In this document: positions 17,305 to 25,946 of the stretch, piece by piece
Position numbering within the stretch: the stretch's first letter is position 1
Layout: the number at the start of each line of letters is the position of its first letter
Assembly (NCBI GenBank): GCA_026001145.1
Contig: BNZN01000006.1
Location: 1 to 32,698 of the forward strand
Length of the DNA stretch: 32,698 nt
Reading direction: 5' to 3'
Source: Clostridia bacterium
Lineage (GTDB): Bacteria; Bacillota; Clostridia; Oscillospirales; Ruminococcaceae
The notes under the pieces: model-generated
Databases searched by the model: none
What the model saw: only the letters and a program-made list of their open reading frames with translations
Told to the model about the DNA's origin: nothing
Made by a program: the position numbers and the translations under genes

Positions 17305-18519
17305 CTATTTCCCACCTTTCCACCCTCTGTTGATCCAACGTCTCAAATAAAATTTTGCATTTTGCCATGATCTAAAAATATTCCGATCCTTTTCATACGA
17401 AAGCATCCAGCAAACCTTGCCATTTTTTATGAGGTGTTTGACCTTCTTTTTGTGTTGTTGCCCCACATTTCGCAGTGCCAACCTTTTGGGGAGTTCTAGC
17501 CAAAGGTGTTCTGCTTTGGCTATCTCAAAGCCCAGATTTTCGTCAAAAATTCTGTCTTTGACCAGATATTTCGCCAGATTAAACCCGCTGCCCGTGGCGA
17601 AAAAACTGCTTCTCCCTTGCCGCAAATTAATCTCAAAAAACTTAAATTTGCCGTCACTTGCATCAAATTTCATATCAAAGTTGGCAAATCCGGTATATTT
17701 TATTGCTTCCAAAAAACTTTTGACTTTATTGCAGATTTCCGGATTATAGTCATTCATAATTGCGAGATAGTTACCAACAGTCTGGGATGCTTTATCTTCA
17801 ATCAGAATCTGCCCTAAGCACATCAATTTCACTTTGCTATCTTTGCCAACATAACAGTTCAAAACTCTCATGGAATCATCATCGCCAGGGATCATCTTTT
17901 GAACAATCAAACTGTCATCATAGGGAGAATCATATATCATTTCAACTATTCGGTCGAAATCGGCTCTTTTGTCAATGAAAAATGCTTTTTTCTGCCCTGT
18001 GAAGCTGCACTTGGAATATTTTGCGCTATTGCTGGCCTTAACGAAAAGGGGGAACTTCACGTCAAACTTTACTTTCGTGTCTTTTTGTGTTATAATATAG
18101 GTTTCAGGGTAATCTAGCCCATATTCTTCGCAAGTCTCATAAAACGCTTCTTTTGTCGCAAGTCTTTCGAATAATTCCTCTTCAACACAGGGAACAATAA
18201 AGTGTTCTTCCAATTTTTTTTTGTTTTTAACCACAAGCCTGGTATAATTATCGTTACAAGAAACAAGCAGCATCTTTTCAAATTTGCTGTGATATTCTTC
18301 GTATATTGAATTCAGGCCGGCCAGAAAACCTTCTTGCGTGCCAAATCCTTCCAAAATTCTAACATCAACAATTGCGGAATACTGTGTTGGAGTCAGCCAA
18401 AACTCACCCAAAGCCAAGCTTTTGATGCCATATTCTTCGTGGAAGGCTCTTGCCATGCCATATGAATTCAGATCAGTCCCAAGCAGTATCGGCAAAAAAG
18501 TATTCTTCACAACCTTCAT
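17305..18519 (-). CDS. ATP-grasp ligase resembling D-aspartate ligase (Asl)
   Basis: The N-terminus FLPILLGTDLNSYGMARAF closely resembles Asl of Enterococcus faecium. That ATP-grasp enzyme adds D-Asp through its beta-carboxyl to the lysine side chain of UDP-MurNAc-pentapeptide. The ATP-grasp core is visible: FPLFVKASNS for nucleotide binding, IVQKMIPGDDD, and FFEINLRQGRSS with the metal-binding Glu/Asn. Its 404 residues fit. It lies between an AsnB-type amidotransferase and an Asp racemase. The ATG at 18519 is made across the insertion junction: its A is the last base of the repeat element and its TG lies in the target duplication. The older copy of the start, a GTG at 18893 with its AGAGG site, was left on the other side of the element, so asl now has no clear ribosome binding site. 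Confidence 0.83.
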   Translation of the reverse strand: MKVVKNTFLPILLGTDLNSYGMARAFHEEYGIKSLALGEFWLTPTQYSAIVDVRILEGFGTQEGFLAGLNSIYEEYHSKFEKMLLVSCNDNYTRLVVKNKKKLEEHFIVPCVEEELFERLATKEAFYETCEEYGLDYPETYIITQKDTKVKFDVKFPLFVKASNSAKYSKCSFTGQKKAFFIDKRADFDRIVEMIYDSPYDDSLIVQKMIPGDDDSMRVLNCYVGKDSKVKLMCLGQILIEDKASQTVGNYLAIMNDYNPEICNKVKSFLEAIKYTGFANFDMKFDASDGKFKFFEINLRQGRSSFFATGSGFNLAKYLVKDRIFDENLGFEIAKAEHLWLELPKRLALRNVGQQHKKKVKHLIKNGKVCWMLSYEKDRNIFRSWQNAKFYLRRWINRGWKGGK

Positions 18520-18866
18520 GTAAATTTACCAATGATGTGAGACAAAGCAATTTCCCACATTCTAATTATTTTTGTTGCTTTGTTATGAGCAAACAAAAAC
18601 GGCAAATAAACGATGCTTTCCAAGCATTCCGAGGTTCGATAAACTCGCTTTTTCACGTGCTTTCCAAGCACTCCGAGATTCGGAACAAAACCGCCTTCTC
18701 GAACTTTTTTGTGTTTTGACAAAAAAGTTCCAAAAAAACAAACCAGGGGGAGATTGCGAACTCCTCCCCCTGGACCCCCTCCACAACGCTTTTGCCAGAA
18801 TCCAAAGTTATTTGTTATGAAATTTTGAAATGGTTTGGAAAGTCTTGCATCAATTGTAACGCTACA
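18519..18866. mobile_element. Hairpin-rich MITE-like element, copy 2 (between asnB and asl)
   Basis: These 348 bp are the best-preserved copy. Terminal inverted repeats are TGTAAATTTACCAATGATG at 18519-18537 and the complement of TGTAGCGTTACAATTGATG at 18848-18866 (14 of 19 positions match). Direct repeats of 25 bp with three differences flank it at 18494-18518 and 18868-18892. Internal perfect stems: 12 bp at 18701-18712/18719-18730; 10 bp G+C-rich at 18743-18752/18764-18773; and two short hairpins at 18613-18627 and 18657-18671 that share ttccaagca. Open frames across it are low-complexity repeat translations. Confidence 0.8.
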
Positions 18867-18889
18867 CAAAAAATTATTTTTCACAACTT

Positions 18890-20731
18890 TCACCTCTTGA
18901 CAAAATACTGATCATACCATACCAAAAAAGTGTATATTGTCCAGATTTTTCTCGCATTATTATGCCTTCCTTGGTAGTGATCGTTGAGCAATTTCAGAAT
19001 CTTGCTGCTTTCAAAGAATATGGTCGCTGTTCTGCTAACAAACATCTCTTTTACTAGTTCATAATAAGTTTTATCTTTTAACCAAATTGCAATCGGAACG
19101 GGGAAGCCCTTTTTGGGCCTGTTTGCCCATCTTTCTGGCAGCTTTTCCGATGCAGCCTTGCGCAAAATATATTTTGAGCACCCTGCTTTTATTTTTAACC
19201 TGCTCGGAATGCTGTTTGCAACTTCCAGAACTTTTTTATCTAAAAACGGGGTTCTTAACTCAAGTGAGTGTGCCATGCTCATTTTGTCCGCTTTGAGCAG
19301 GATATCATTTGGTAGCCACAAGTTAAGATCTAAATAAATCTTCTGCGTAAGATCATCTTTGCCCTCGACCTGTGCGTAATATTTGTTGGTAATGTCCGTA
19401 ACCGAAAACTCGAAATTGTAATCTTCCCTTAACAATGCTGACGATTCTTTTTCGGTGAATATATAAGCTTGACCTATAAAATCTTCTTGTTCAGATTTGT
19501 TTCCCCTGATTAGTTTTAATTTTAAAGGTCCTTTCAAGATGTGCTCGGCTACTTTTGCGGCAAAACGCCTTATAACTTTTGGCACCAACGCCCGATAACA
19601 CTTCATGCCCTTTGAAACCATATATGCTTCATAGCCGCCAAAAAGTTCGTCAGCTCCTTCGCCAGAAAGAACAACTTTAACCTGCCTTGAGGCCAAATCG
19701 GCAAGAAAAAAAAGGGGAACCACAGAAGGGTTTGCACTTGGTTCGTCCAGATGATATTGGATCTTTCCAAAATTTTCGAAACATTCCTCAGGTTCCAGAT
19801 ATCTTGTGTGCATTTTTGCGCCAATCCGTCTGGCAAATTCTTTTGCATGCTCGGTTTCGTCAAAGTTTATGTTTCTGAACCCAACCGAAAACACATTGTC
19901 CGGTTGTGCTTCTGCCGCAATATAGCTACTATCGATGCCGCCAGAAACAAAAGCACCGATTGGGACATCGCTTATCTTGTGCATTTTCACAGATTCGCTT
20001 ACGGTTGCTCTGAGTTTTTCCACAACTTTCGCTTCTTTTGAATCTTTTTCTGCAAAGATGTGGTTAAAATACGCTTGAACAGTTATTTTTTCATCTTTGA
20101 ATGTCAAATAATGCCCTGGCGGAAGTTTGAAAACATCCTTAAAAAACGTCTCATTTGTCACAGGATATTGGAAGGTCATATATGGCTTAAGGGCCTTTTC
20201 GTTTAGTTTTTTTTCGAACATTGGGTGGGGAAGGAGCCCTTTGATTTCGGAGCCAAACAAAAGGTGTTTGTTTTTTGTCTGGCAAAAATAAACTGGCTTC
20301 ATCCCGAAAATGTCTCTGGCAATAAGCAATTTCTTTTCGGTTTTATCCCAGATGGCGAAGCCAAACATCCCCCTCAATTTGGGGAGCAAATCTTCCTTGA
20401 ACTCTTCATATCCATGCACCAACACTTCTGAATCTGTTTGACTTTTGAAAACGTGACCCAAAGCCATAAGTTGACTTCTTAATTCCTGAAAATTATATAT
20501 TTCTCCATTAAAAACCAAAATAATAGAGCCATCTTCGTTAGACATGGGCTGATTTCCATCTTCGCTGACGTCAATAATGCTTAACCTTTTGAACCCGACG
20601 GCATAATCGTCGTCGCAAAAGATCCCCTCGCCATCCGGGCCTCTATGTGCAATTTCGCGCAACATCTTATTCAAAATTAACTTCTTGTCATCATCACACA
20701 AGTCTCCCGTGAAACCCACAAATCCGCACAT
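18890..20731 (-). CDS. Glutamine-dependent asparagine synthetase-type amidotransferase
   Basis: This is a class II glutamine amidotransferase with a synthetase domain. Cys2 is the glutaminase nucleophile, and RGPDGEG and FNGEIYNF complete that domain (to about residue 190). The PP-loop SGGIDSS is at 263-269 in the ATP pyrophosphatase domain, with LSGEGADELFGGY further on. Its 613 residues match AsnB/AsnH proteins. In Lactococcus an AsnB-like protein (AsnH) amidates the D-Asp cross-bridge to D-isoAsn. The adjacency to a D-Asp ligase and racemase makes that role plausible, but free asparagine synthesis is the default alternative. AAGGAG precedes the ATG. An inserted element follows its stop. 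Confidence 0.9.
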   Translation of the reverse strand: MCGFVGFTGDLCDDDKKLILNKMLREIAHRGPDGEGIFCDDDYAVGFKRLSIIDVSEDGNQPMSNEDGSIILVFNGEIYNFQELRSQLMALGHVFKSQTDSEVLVHGYEEFKEDLLPKLRGMFGFAIWDKTEKKLLIARDIFGMKPVYFCQTKNKHLLFGSEIKGLLPHPMFEKKLNEKALKPYMTFQYPVTNETFFKDVFKLPPGHYLTFKDEKITVQAYFNHIFAEKDSKEAKVVEKLRATVSESVKMHKISDVPIGAFVSGGIDSSYIAAEAQPDNVFSVGFRNINFDETEHAKEFARRIGAKMHTRYLEPEECFENFGKIQYHLDEPSANPSVVPLFFLADLASRQVKVVLSGEGADELFGGYEAYMVSKGMKCYRALVPKVIRRFAAKVAEHILKGPLKLKLIRGNKSEQEDFIGQAYIFTEKESSALLREDYNFEFSVTDITNKYYAQVEGKDDLTQKIYLDLNLWLPNDILLKADKMSMAHSLELRTPFLDKKVLEVANSIPSRLKIKAGCSKYILRKAASEKLPERWANRPKKGFPVPIAIWLKDKTYYELVKEMFVSRTATIFFESSKILKLLNDHYQGRHNNARKIWTIYTFLVWYDQYFVKR

Positions 20732-20775
20732 GTTTTCTCCTTAGCCAATTTAACCTTTTAATTGCGTTTCCGCTT

Positions 20776-21186
20776 TTACGCTTTTTTTGAATCTTGGACT
20801 ATCCCGGCAAGGACGCCGTTGACGAAGCTTGCCTCTTCTTCACCTGAAAATTTTTTTGTTAACTCAATTGCCTCGTTTAAAGAAACCCTCAGTGGAATAT
20901 CATCCACAAACTTTATTTCCGCAATAGCCAGCCTTAAAACAGAAATCGCAACCTTGGAAATTCTGTCAAAATTCCACTTTTCTGCGTTTTTTGCCATTAC
21001 TTCGTCGATTTCTTCCATCTGTTCGAAGGCCAGTTTGCACAACTGATATGTGAAGTCATTTTCTGTGATATTCCCCTGCTTTGTGCCCTTTTCAACAAGT
21101 TCGGCAAGTGTTGCTTCTCGGTCAAATGTTTTTTGGAACAAAATCAAAAATGCCTGTTCTCTCGCTTTATTCCGGCTAATTTTCAT
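20776..21186 (-). CDS. nusB: Transcription antitermination factor NusB
   Basis: NusB binds boxA RNA with S10 (NusE) and supports antitermination of rRNA transcription. The protein is all-helical, starting SRNKAREQAFLILFQ, with VAISVLRLAIAEIKF and the conserved C-terminal SLNEAIELTKKFSGEEEASF then VNGVLAGI. Its 136 residues from ATG 21186 fit the family; GGGAG lies six bases upstream, inside the end of asp23. The open frame extends eight codons further, but without support. Confidence 0.94.
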   Translation of the reverse strand: MKISRNKAREQAFLILFQKTFDREATLAELVEKGTKQGNITENDFTYQLCKLAFEQMEEIDEVMAKNAEKWNFDRISKVAISVLRLAIAEIKFVDDIPLRVSLNEAIELTKKFSGEEEASFVNGVLAGIVQDSKKA

Positions 21187-21199
21187 TTTGCTCTCCCGT

Positions 21200-21625
21200 T
21201 CAGACTTCATCCGCCTCTGTAAAATCTACCGTTTCGTTAATATCTTCTTCTTCCACATTTTCTGGCGCGTTACCAGCACAAATTCCAGAAATTGTTACAT
21301 TCACCTTGGGTACAACAAAACCTGTCATGTTTTGCACGGCAGCTTTAACGTTTCTTTGGACTTCTTGCGCGGTCTTTTTCAAATCTGCGCCCAAACGCAC
21401 TTTCACACACAGATCCACCATTATCGCGTCTTCGTTTACTTTTATCTTTGTTGCTCTTTGGACGGAATCTTTGCCCCAGAGATTTTTGAAGTCACCGCTT
21501 AACTCAGACACACAAGCAACATCAGCAACTTCAGTGGCAGCAAGCGCTACTATTGTTGAAATAACGTTTTCTGAGAGCTTAAAATCACCTAAAACCTCTT
21601 TAACCTCAATGTTTTCCACAGCCAA
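21200..21625 (-). CDS. Asp23/Gls24 family envelope stress protein
   Basis: This is a small alkaline-shock-protein family member (Asp23, also DUF322). Typical features are the initial strand GDFKLSENVISTIVALAATEVADV, then VDLCVKVRLGADLKKTAQEVQRNVKAAVQNMTG and VPKVNVTISGI. No membrane segment is present, and the tail is acidic. Its position just before nusB matches YqhY of Bacillus. The exact role is unknown; in that group it is linked to lipid and cell envelope homeostasis. The start is TTG at 21625 after AAAGGAG. It is the first gene of the long minus-strand cluster. Confidence 0.9.
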   Translation of the reverse strand: MAVENIEVKEVLGDFKLSENVISTIVALAATEVADVACVSELSGDFKNLWGKDSVQRATKIKVNEDAIMVDLCVKVRLGADLKKTAQEVQRNVKAAVQNMTGFVVPKVNVTISGICAGNAPENVEEEDINETVDFTEADEV

Positions 21626-21660
21626 TCATCTCCTTTTTCACTATTTTTCAGCGCAAATTC

Positions 21661-21666
21661 ATTATA
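21661..21666 (-). promoter_or_regulatory. -10 element of the asp23-nusB cluster
   Basis: TATAAT (complement of 21661-21666) lies about 36 bp before the asp23 start. The -35 region is weak. It is the only promoter-like site I see in front of the 16-kb cluster. Confidence 0.5.
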
Positions 21667-21725
21667 CCACACTTTCCGGTGCCATTCTAGTTAAGACCCT
21701 AATATTTTATTTTGCTATGAGGCAG

Positions 21726-22154
21726 TTATGCTTCATTGTTAAAGAACTTTACGAAAAAATACTTATTGAAGCGGGGATTTTTCTTGTTCTGTCTTACGAA
21801 TTCTAGGGTGTAACCACATTTTTTATAAAAGTCTGGTGATTGAAATTCATTTGTTACCAAATTTATGTTGTCAAATCCCGCACCAGAAAAATGTTCCTCA
21901 ATAGCTTCCAGCATCTTCTTGCCTATGCCATTATTTCTATGTTTAGCCAACACGACCAAATCATCAATGTAGATTTCGGCATAACAACTATATCCTGTTG
22001 TGATTCCGACAACTATATTTTGTTTGGTGGCCACAAAGTAAAAAGGGCTATAATTACAACTTACGCCTTTCTCGCTTTCGTATTTTATGTGTTCATCTTC
22101 TATTAGTTTTTCTAGCCGTTCGGGAATCTCACTTTGATAGTTTGTGATGACCAC
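21726..22154 (-). CDS. GNAT family N-acetyltransferase
   Basis: This is a 142-residue GNAT-fold protein. The acetyl-CoA pyrophosphate-binding loop is HRNNGIGKKML (about residues 74-84), preceded by the beta strand IYIDDLVVL, with LVTNEFQSPDFYKKCGY matching the usual C-terminal half. The substrate is unknown. It begins 43 bp after nupQ on the same strand and may be the last gene of the transporter operon. It is followed by the asp23 promoter on the same strand. Confidence 0.85.
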   Translation of the reverse strand: MVITNYQSEIPERLEKLIEDEHIKYESEKGVSCNYSPFYFVATKQNIVVGITTGYSCYAEIYIDDLVVLAKHRNNGIGKKMLEAIEEHFSGAGFDNINLVTNEFQSPDFYKKCGYTLEFVRQNKKNPRFNKYFFVKFFNNEA

Positions 22155-22197
22155 ATAATCATCTCCTGTTAATTTGCTTTACCCCACACTCTTTGGA

Positions 22198-23130
22198 TTA
22201 CCTTGACCCTTTTACATATGGTATCCCGTCTGCTTTCGGCATCGATGATTTCCCGACGAACAAAATTAACGCCACAAGTGTAAGAATATATGGCAACATT
22301 TCCAGTAATGAGGAAGAAATTAATCCACCTTCCTTCTCAAAGAGGGTGGTGCATTCTTTTGCAAAACCAAACAAAAGACAGCTAAGCATAGCTCCCTGTG
22401 GCGTCCATTTCCCAAAAATCATGGCGGCTAGCGCGATGAATCCCTGCCCACAGATGGTAACATTCGAAAATGAACTGGTAACCGAAATTGACATAAATGC
22501 CCCACCAAACCCAGCTAACACACCGGATGCTAACACACAAAGATACCTAACTTTTGGAACACTGACTCCTAATGTGTCAACAGCTGCCGGGTGCTCGCCA
22601 GTTGCCAGAATTCTAAGCCCCCAACTTGTTTTATAAAGTACGAAGTAAAGCAGGCAAACAAGCATAAAAACCAGCAATGTTGCAATGCTGATACCTTTCA
22701 ATGTTTGGAATGTTGTTCCTTCAAAGTAATGAGCAATCCACACTGGGAAGATTGATGGAAGTTTGGGTGCTGTTGGTGAAGTGGATGTGTTGAAGATTTT
22801 TTTGGTCAAAAGGATGCTAACTCCAGCGCCCAAAAAGTTGATTGCTGTGCCGGATATGGTTTGATCTGCTCTGAAGGTAATGCTTGCAACTGCGTGTAAT
22901 GAGACAAGCAATGCCCCTGCTAACCCCGCCGCCAAAAAACCTAAAAACGGATTGCCACAAGAATAAGAAAAGGCAGCTGCGGTAAATGCGCCAAAGGTCA
23001 TTACCCCTTCAAGACCGATATTCATCACACCGGAAAGCTCTGACATAACCCCTCCGAGCGCCGCAAAAAGAAGAGGGGTTGTGTATGTTAGAGTTCCCAC
23101 GAGAAGTAGAATCAGATTACTTATCGTCAT
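22198..23130 (-). CDS. nupQ: Nucleoside ABC transporter permease, NupQ-type
   Basis: This is a membrane permease of the BmpA/PnrA-associated importer family (guanosine/nucleoside uptake in Bacillus, YufQ/NupQ). About nine hydrophobic segments are visible. The start region YTTPLLFAALGGVMSELSGVMNIGLEG and TYGVS-like LGVSVPKVRYLCVLASGVLAGFGGA are family landmarks. Its 310 residues are normal. It overlaps nupP by 14 bp. Exact nucleoside specificity is unknown. Confidence 0.85.
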   Translation of the reverse strand: MTISNLILLLVGTLTYTTPLLFAALGGVMSELSGVMNIGLEGVMTFGAFTAAAFSYSCGNPFLGFLAAGLAGALLVSLHAVASITFRADQTISGTAINFLGAGVSILLTKKIFNTSTSPTAPKLPSIFPVWIAHYFEGTTFQTLKGISIATLLVFMLVCLLYFVLYKTSWGLRILATGEHPAAVDTLGVSVPKVRYLCVLASGVLAGFGGAFMSISVTSSFSNVTICGQGFIALAAMIFGKWTPQGAMLSCLLFGFAKECTTLFEKEGGLISSSLLEMLPYILTLVALILFVGKSSMPKADGIPYVKGSR

Positions 23131-24247
23131 CTTTGCACCTACATTCTTTTTTTTGTTTCATCTTGGCTACCACAAGCTTATATGCGAATGAAATTGCGAT
23201 GAAAAAAATGATGAGCCCAGTTATTATTTTAATGATTTCACTTGGGGTCCCCACTTTACTCTGCATCGTAGTACTCCCACATTTGATTGCGCTGAAAAAC
23301 AACCCGGAAAACAGGCAGCCAATGGGAGAGCAATTTGCAACAAGTGCGATATAAATGCCTTCATTCCCGTAGCCTTCAAACCCTGCCAAATTATTCATTC
23401 GATATGGAGGGACCCCAGTGACTTGAAGAACTCCCGCAAGCCCAGCGATTGCGCCTGCGATAAACATTGCCAGTGTCATATTACGGCTGACATTCATGCC
23501 CACAAAACGCGATGTTTCTTGATTGATTCCCATTGCCCTGAGTTCAAATCCCTTTGTGGTTTTGCTCAAAAGGTAATATATAAAAATAACCATTAAAATT
23601 GCGATGAAAAACCCCCAGTTAGGGTCGGATCTAAGTATGTCTGAGAATACCGAATTATCGGCTATTATTGCTTTTCCTTTTGCCGTATTTTTGAACCCCT
23701 GCAAGATGGTAGAACGCCCGGTTTCTTGGATTGCAAGCGAGGCATCCAGTTCTTTCACATGCAGCCATGGCATCGCGAAAATATACCTATATAGGTAAAA
23801 AGCAATCCAGTTGAGCATGATTGAGGTTACGACTTCGTTAATTCCAAATTTAACTTTCAAGAATCCTGCAATTGCGCCCCACATTCCAGCGGCAACCACT
23901 GCAACCAAAAGCGACACCACAAAATGGATTACCGGCGGCAACGAAAGCTTTGCACCCACGAGTGTTGCAACAAGCACGCCAATCATATATTGCCCTTCGG
24001 CGCCGATATTGAAAAGTCCACATTTGAAGGCGAATGCAACAGAAAGCCCAGTCAAAATAAGCGGAGTACTTTTGATAATGACCTGTGCTATATATTTGGG
24101 TCTTGCGAAAATCCCATCAATCATTGCAGCATAAGAACTTATTGGATTGTATCCACAAATAGCTAAAAAGATCCCCCCAACGAAAAACCCGCCGATTAAA
24201 GCACAAGCAATCGGAATGAACTTTTTGTAAAGGTCATGTTTGTTCAT
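23117..24247 (-). CDS. nupP: Nucleoside ABC transporter permease, NupP-type
   Basis: This is the larger permease partner of nupQ. An N-terminal membrane anchor (about residues 12-31) is followed by the PLILTGLSVAFAFKCGLFNIGAEGQYMIG block typical of the family, then several transmembrane helices. RAMGINQETSRFVGMNVSRN is the cytoplasmic EAA-like loop that contacts the ATPase. Its 376 residues fit. Overlaps with nupO (ATGA-like, 4 bp) and nupQ (14 bp) indicate one operon. Confidence 0.86.
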   Translation of the reverse strand: MNKHDLYKKFIPIACALIGGFFVGGIFLAICGYNPISSYAAMIDGIFARPKYIAQVIIKSTPLILTGLSVAFAFKCGLFNIGAEGQYMIGVLVATLVGAKLSLPPVIHFVVSLLVAVVAAGMWGAIAGFLKVKFGINEVVTSIMLNWIAFYLYRYIFAMPWLHVKELDASLAIQETGRSTILQGFKNTAKGKAIIADNSVFSDILRSDPNWGFFIAILMVIFIYYLLSKTTKGFELRAMGINQETSRFVGMNVSRNMTLAMFIAGAIAGLAGVLQVTGVPPYRMNNLAGFEGYGNEGIYIALVANCSPIGCLFSGLFFSAIKCGSTTMQSKVGTPSEIIKIITGLIIFFIAISFAYKLVVAKMKQKKECRCKDDDK

Positions 24248-25743
24248 TTTTTGCTCCCGCCCGTCATTAACATTCCAATCTCATCCTCATCGGTTGCCGC
24301 TGCGTCGACAATTGCTACAATCTTTCCGTTATACATTACCGCAATTTTATCTGCAACATCCATAATTTCACTAAGTTCCAAAGAAACCAACAAAACGGCT
24401 TTCCCTTTGTCCCTTTGTTCAACCAAAATTTTGTGCACATATTCAATTGCGCCAACATCAAGCCCTCTGGTTGGTTGCACAGCAATCAAAAGATCAGGGT
24501 TGTCACTTGTTTCACGCGCAATAATTACCTTCTGTTGATTGCCGCCGGAAAGCTTTTTAACGGGGAGCTCTGCGCAGTCCTGGGGTCTGACGTCAAATTT
24601 TTGGGCAAGATCAGATGCAAACTCGTTGATTTTATTCTTATTCATGCGTCCATATTTTGAAAATGGCCTTTCTTTATAATTTTTCAACAACATGTTTTCA
24701 GCGACCGAAAATTTCATGATCAACCCCGATTTGTGCCTGTCTTCCGGGATTGTTGAAACTCCGGAGCTGATTACATTGGCAATCGTTGTGTTTTGAATTT
24801 CTTTTCCGTTGATCTTGATGCTGCCCGATGTTGTTTTTCGCAGGCAGGTTATTGCTTCGACTAATTCCTGTTGCCCGTTTTCATCCACCCCGGCAACCCC
24901 TAAAATTTCCCCGGCTCTGATTTCAAACGAAACACCGTTGACCCTTTTTATTCCACGGTCATCATTCACTATAAGATTTTGAACTTCCAATTTTGTTTCT
25001 TTGGGGGCAGCTGGCTTCTTTTCGACGCCAAATGTCAATTCTCTTCCCACCATCATTGATGCAAGCTGCTGCTCATTATAATCGTCCGTGTGAACCGTGA
25101 TGATGTTTTCTCCACGTCTTATTACGGTGCAATAATCACACATCTGTTTGACCTCATTTAGTTTGTGAGTTATCATGATTATTGTTTTGCCGTCGCGAGC
25201 GAGATTGCGCATGTTTTCCATGAATTTATTAATTTCTTGAGGTGTTAAGACTGCGGTTGGTTCGTCAAGGATCAGAGTCTCGGCTCCTCGATAAAGAGCC
25301 TTTAAGATTTCGACTCGTTGTTGCATTCCCACTGCCATATCTTCTATCTTTTTTTTTGTGTTTATTGTTAGGCCATATTCTTCAGAAAGCTTCGAAATTT
25401 CACGGTTTGCCTTTTTGAAATCAACCATTCCTAATCCTTTTGTCAACTCGCTGCCCAGCATTATATTCTGGGCAACAGTAAAGGTTGGCACCAACATGAA
25501 GTGCTGGTGAACCATCCCAATTTTGTGTTCTATCGCCACTTTGGGGCTTTTTATCTCGACCAATTCGCCGTTTATGAAGATCTCACCGAAATCCTGTTTG
25601 TAAATGCCATATAATATATTCATCAAGGTGGATTTCCCAGCACCATTTTCACCCAAAAGCGCATGAATGGTGCCTTTTCCCACACTGAAATTTATGTTTT
25701 TCAACACGTGGTTTTTGCCAAAGTTCTTCTGGATGTCCACCAT
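24244..25743 (-). CDS. nupO: Nucleoside ABC transporter ATPase, NupO-type (N-terminus uncertain)
   Basis: This tandem ABC ATPase energises the nucleoside importer. Domain 1 has Walker A GENGAGKST (residues 32-40), FMLVPTFTVAQN, a degenerate signature (VGMQQRVEILKAL) and LILDEPTAVLTP. Domain 2 has the family-typical degenerate Walker A (GVDENGQQELVEAI) and LSGGNQQKVIIARE. It has 499 residues from ATG 25743, but that ATG has no ribosome binding site. The frame stays open upstream with plausible coding residues (SSKPFEKVPAAIN). A better ATG at 25828 lies in another frame and would join by removing one A from an A8 run at about 25788-25795. So the true start may be upstream, with a base error or slippage. 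The solute-binding lipoprotein gene normally first in this operon is absent. Confidence 0.85.
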   Translation of the reverse strand: MVDIQKNFGKNHVLKNINFSVGKGTIHALLGENGAGKSTLMNILYGIYKQDFGEIFINGELVEIKSPKVAIEHKIGMVHQHFMLVPTFTVAQNIMLGSELTKGLGMVDFKKANREISKLSEEYGLTINTKKKIEDMAVGMQQRVEILKALYRGAETLILDEPTAVLTPQEINKFMENMRNLARDGKTIIMITHKLNEVKQMCDYCTVIRRGENIITVHTDDYNEQQLASMMVGRELTFGVEKKPAAPKETKLEVQNLIVNDDRGIKRVNGVSFEIRAGEILGVAGVDENGQQELVEAITCLRKTTSGSIKINGKEIQNTTIANVISSGVSTIPEDRHKSGLIMKFSVAENMLLKNYKERPFSKYGRMNKNKINEFASDLAQKFDVRPQDCAELPVKKLSGGNQQKVIIARETSDNPDLLIAVQPTRGLDVGAIEYVHKILVEQRDKGKAVLLVSLELSEIMDVADKIAVMYNGKIVAIVDAAATDEDEIGMLMTGGSKK

Positions 25744-25946
25744 ATTTATTGCGGCAGGAACTTTTTCAAATGGCTTGGAAGAAGGGATTTTTTTTGTTTT
25801 TTCCAGTTCCAGGAGACTTCACCACCATTTATCCCCAAATTTGCTTGAAGCCAGATTTCATACTCTCTTAGCTATGACTTCCAGTTAATTATATTCTATT
25901 TCTTTCTGAAAATCTACTTTGAATTTCAACACGTATCCTAGGGTAT

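Noticed and set aside
18516..18893. 125-codon ORF starting with the same residues as the D-Asp ligase
   Set aside because: Its start is the stranded target duplication of asl, after which it runs through the element; a by-product of insertion rather than a gene.
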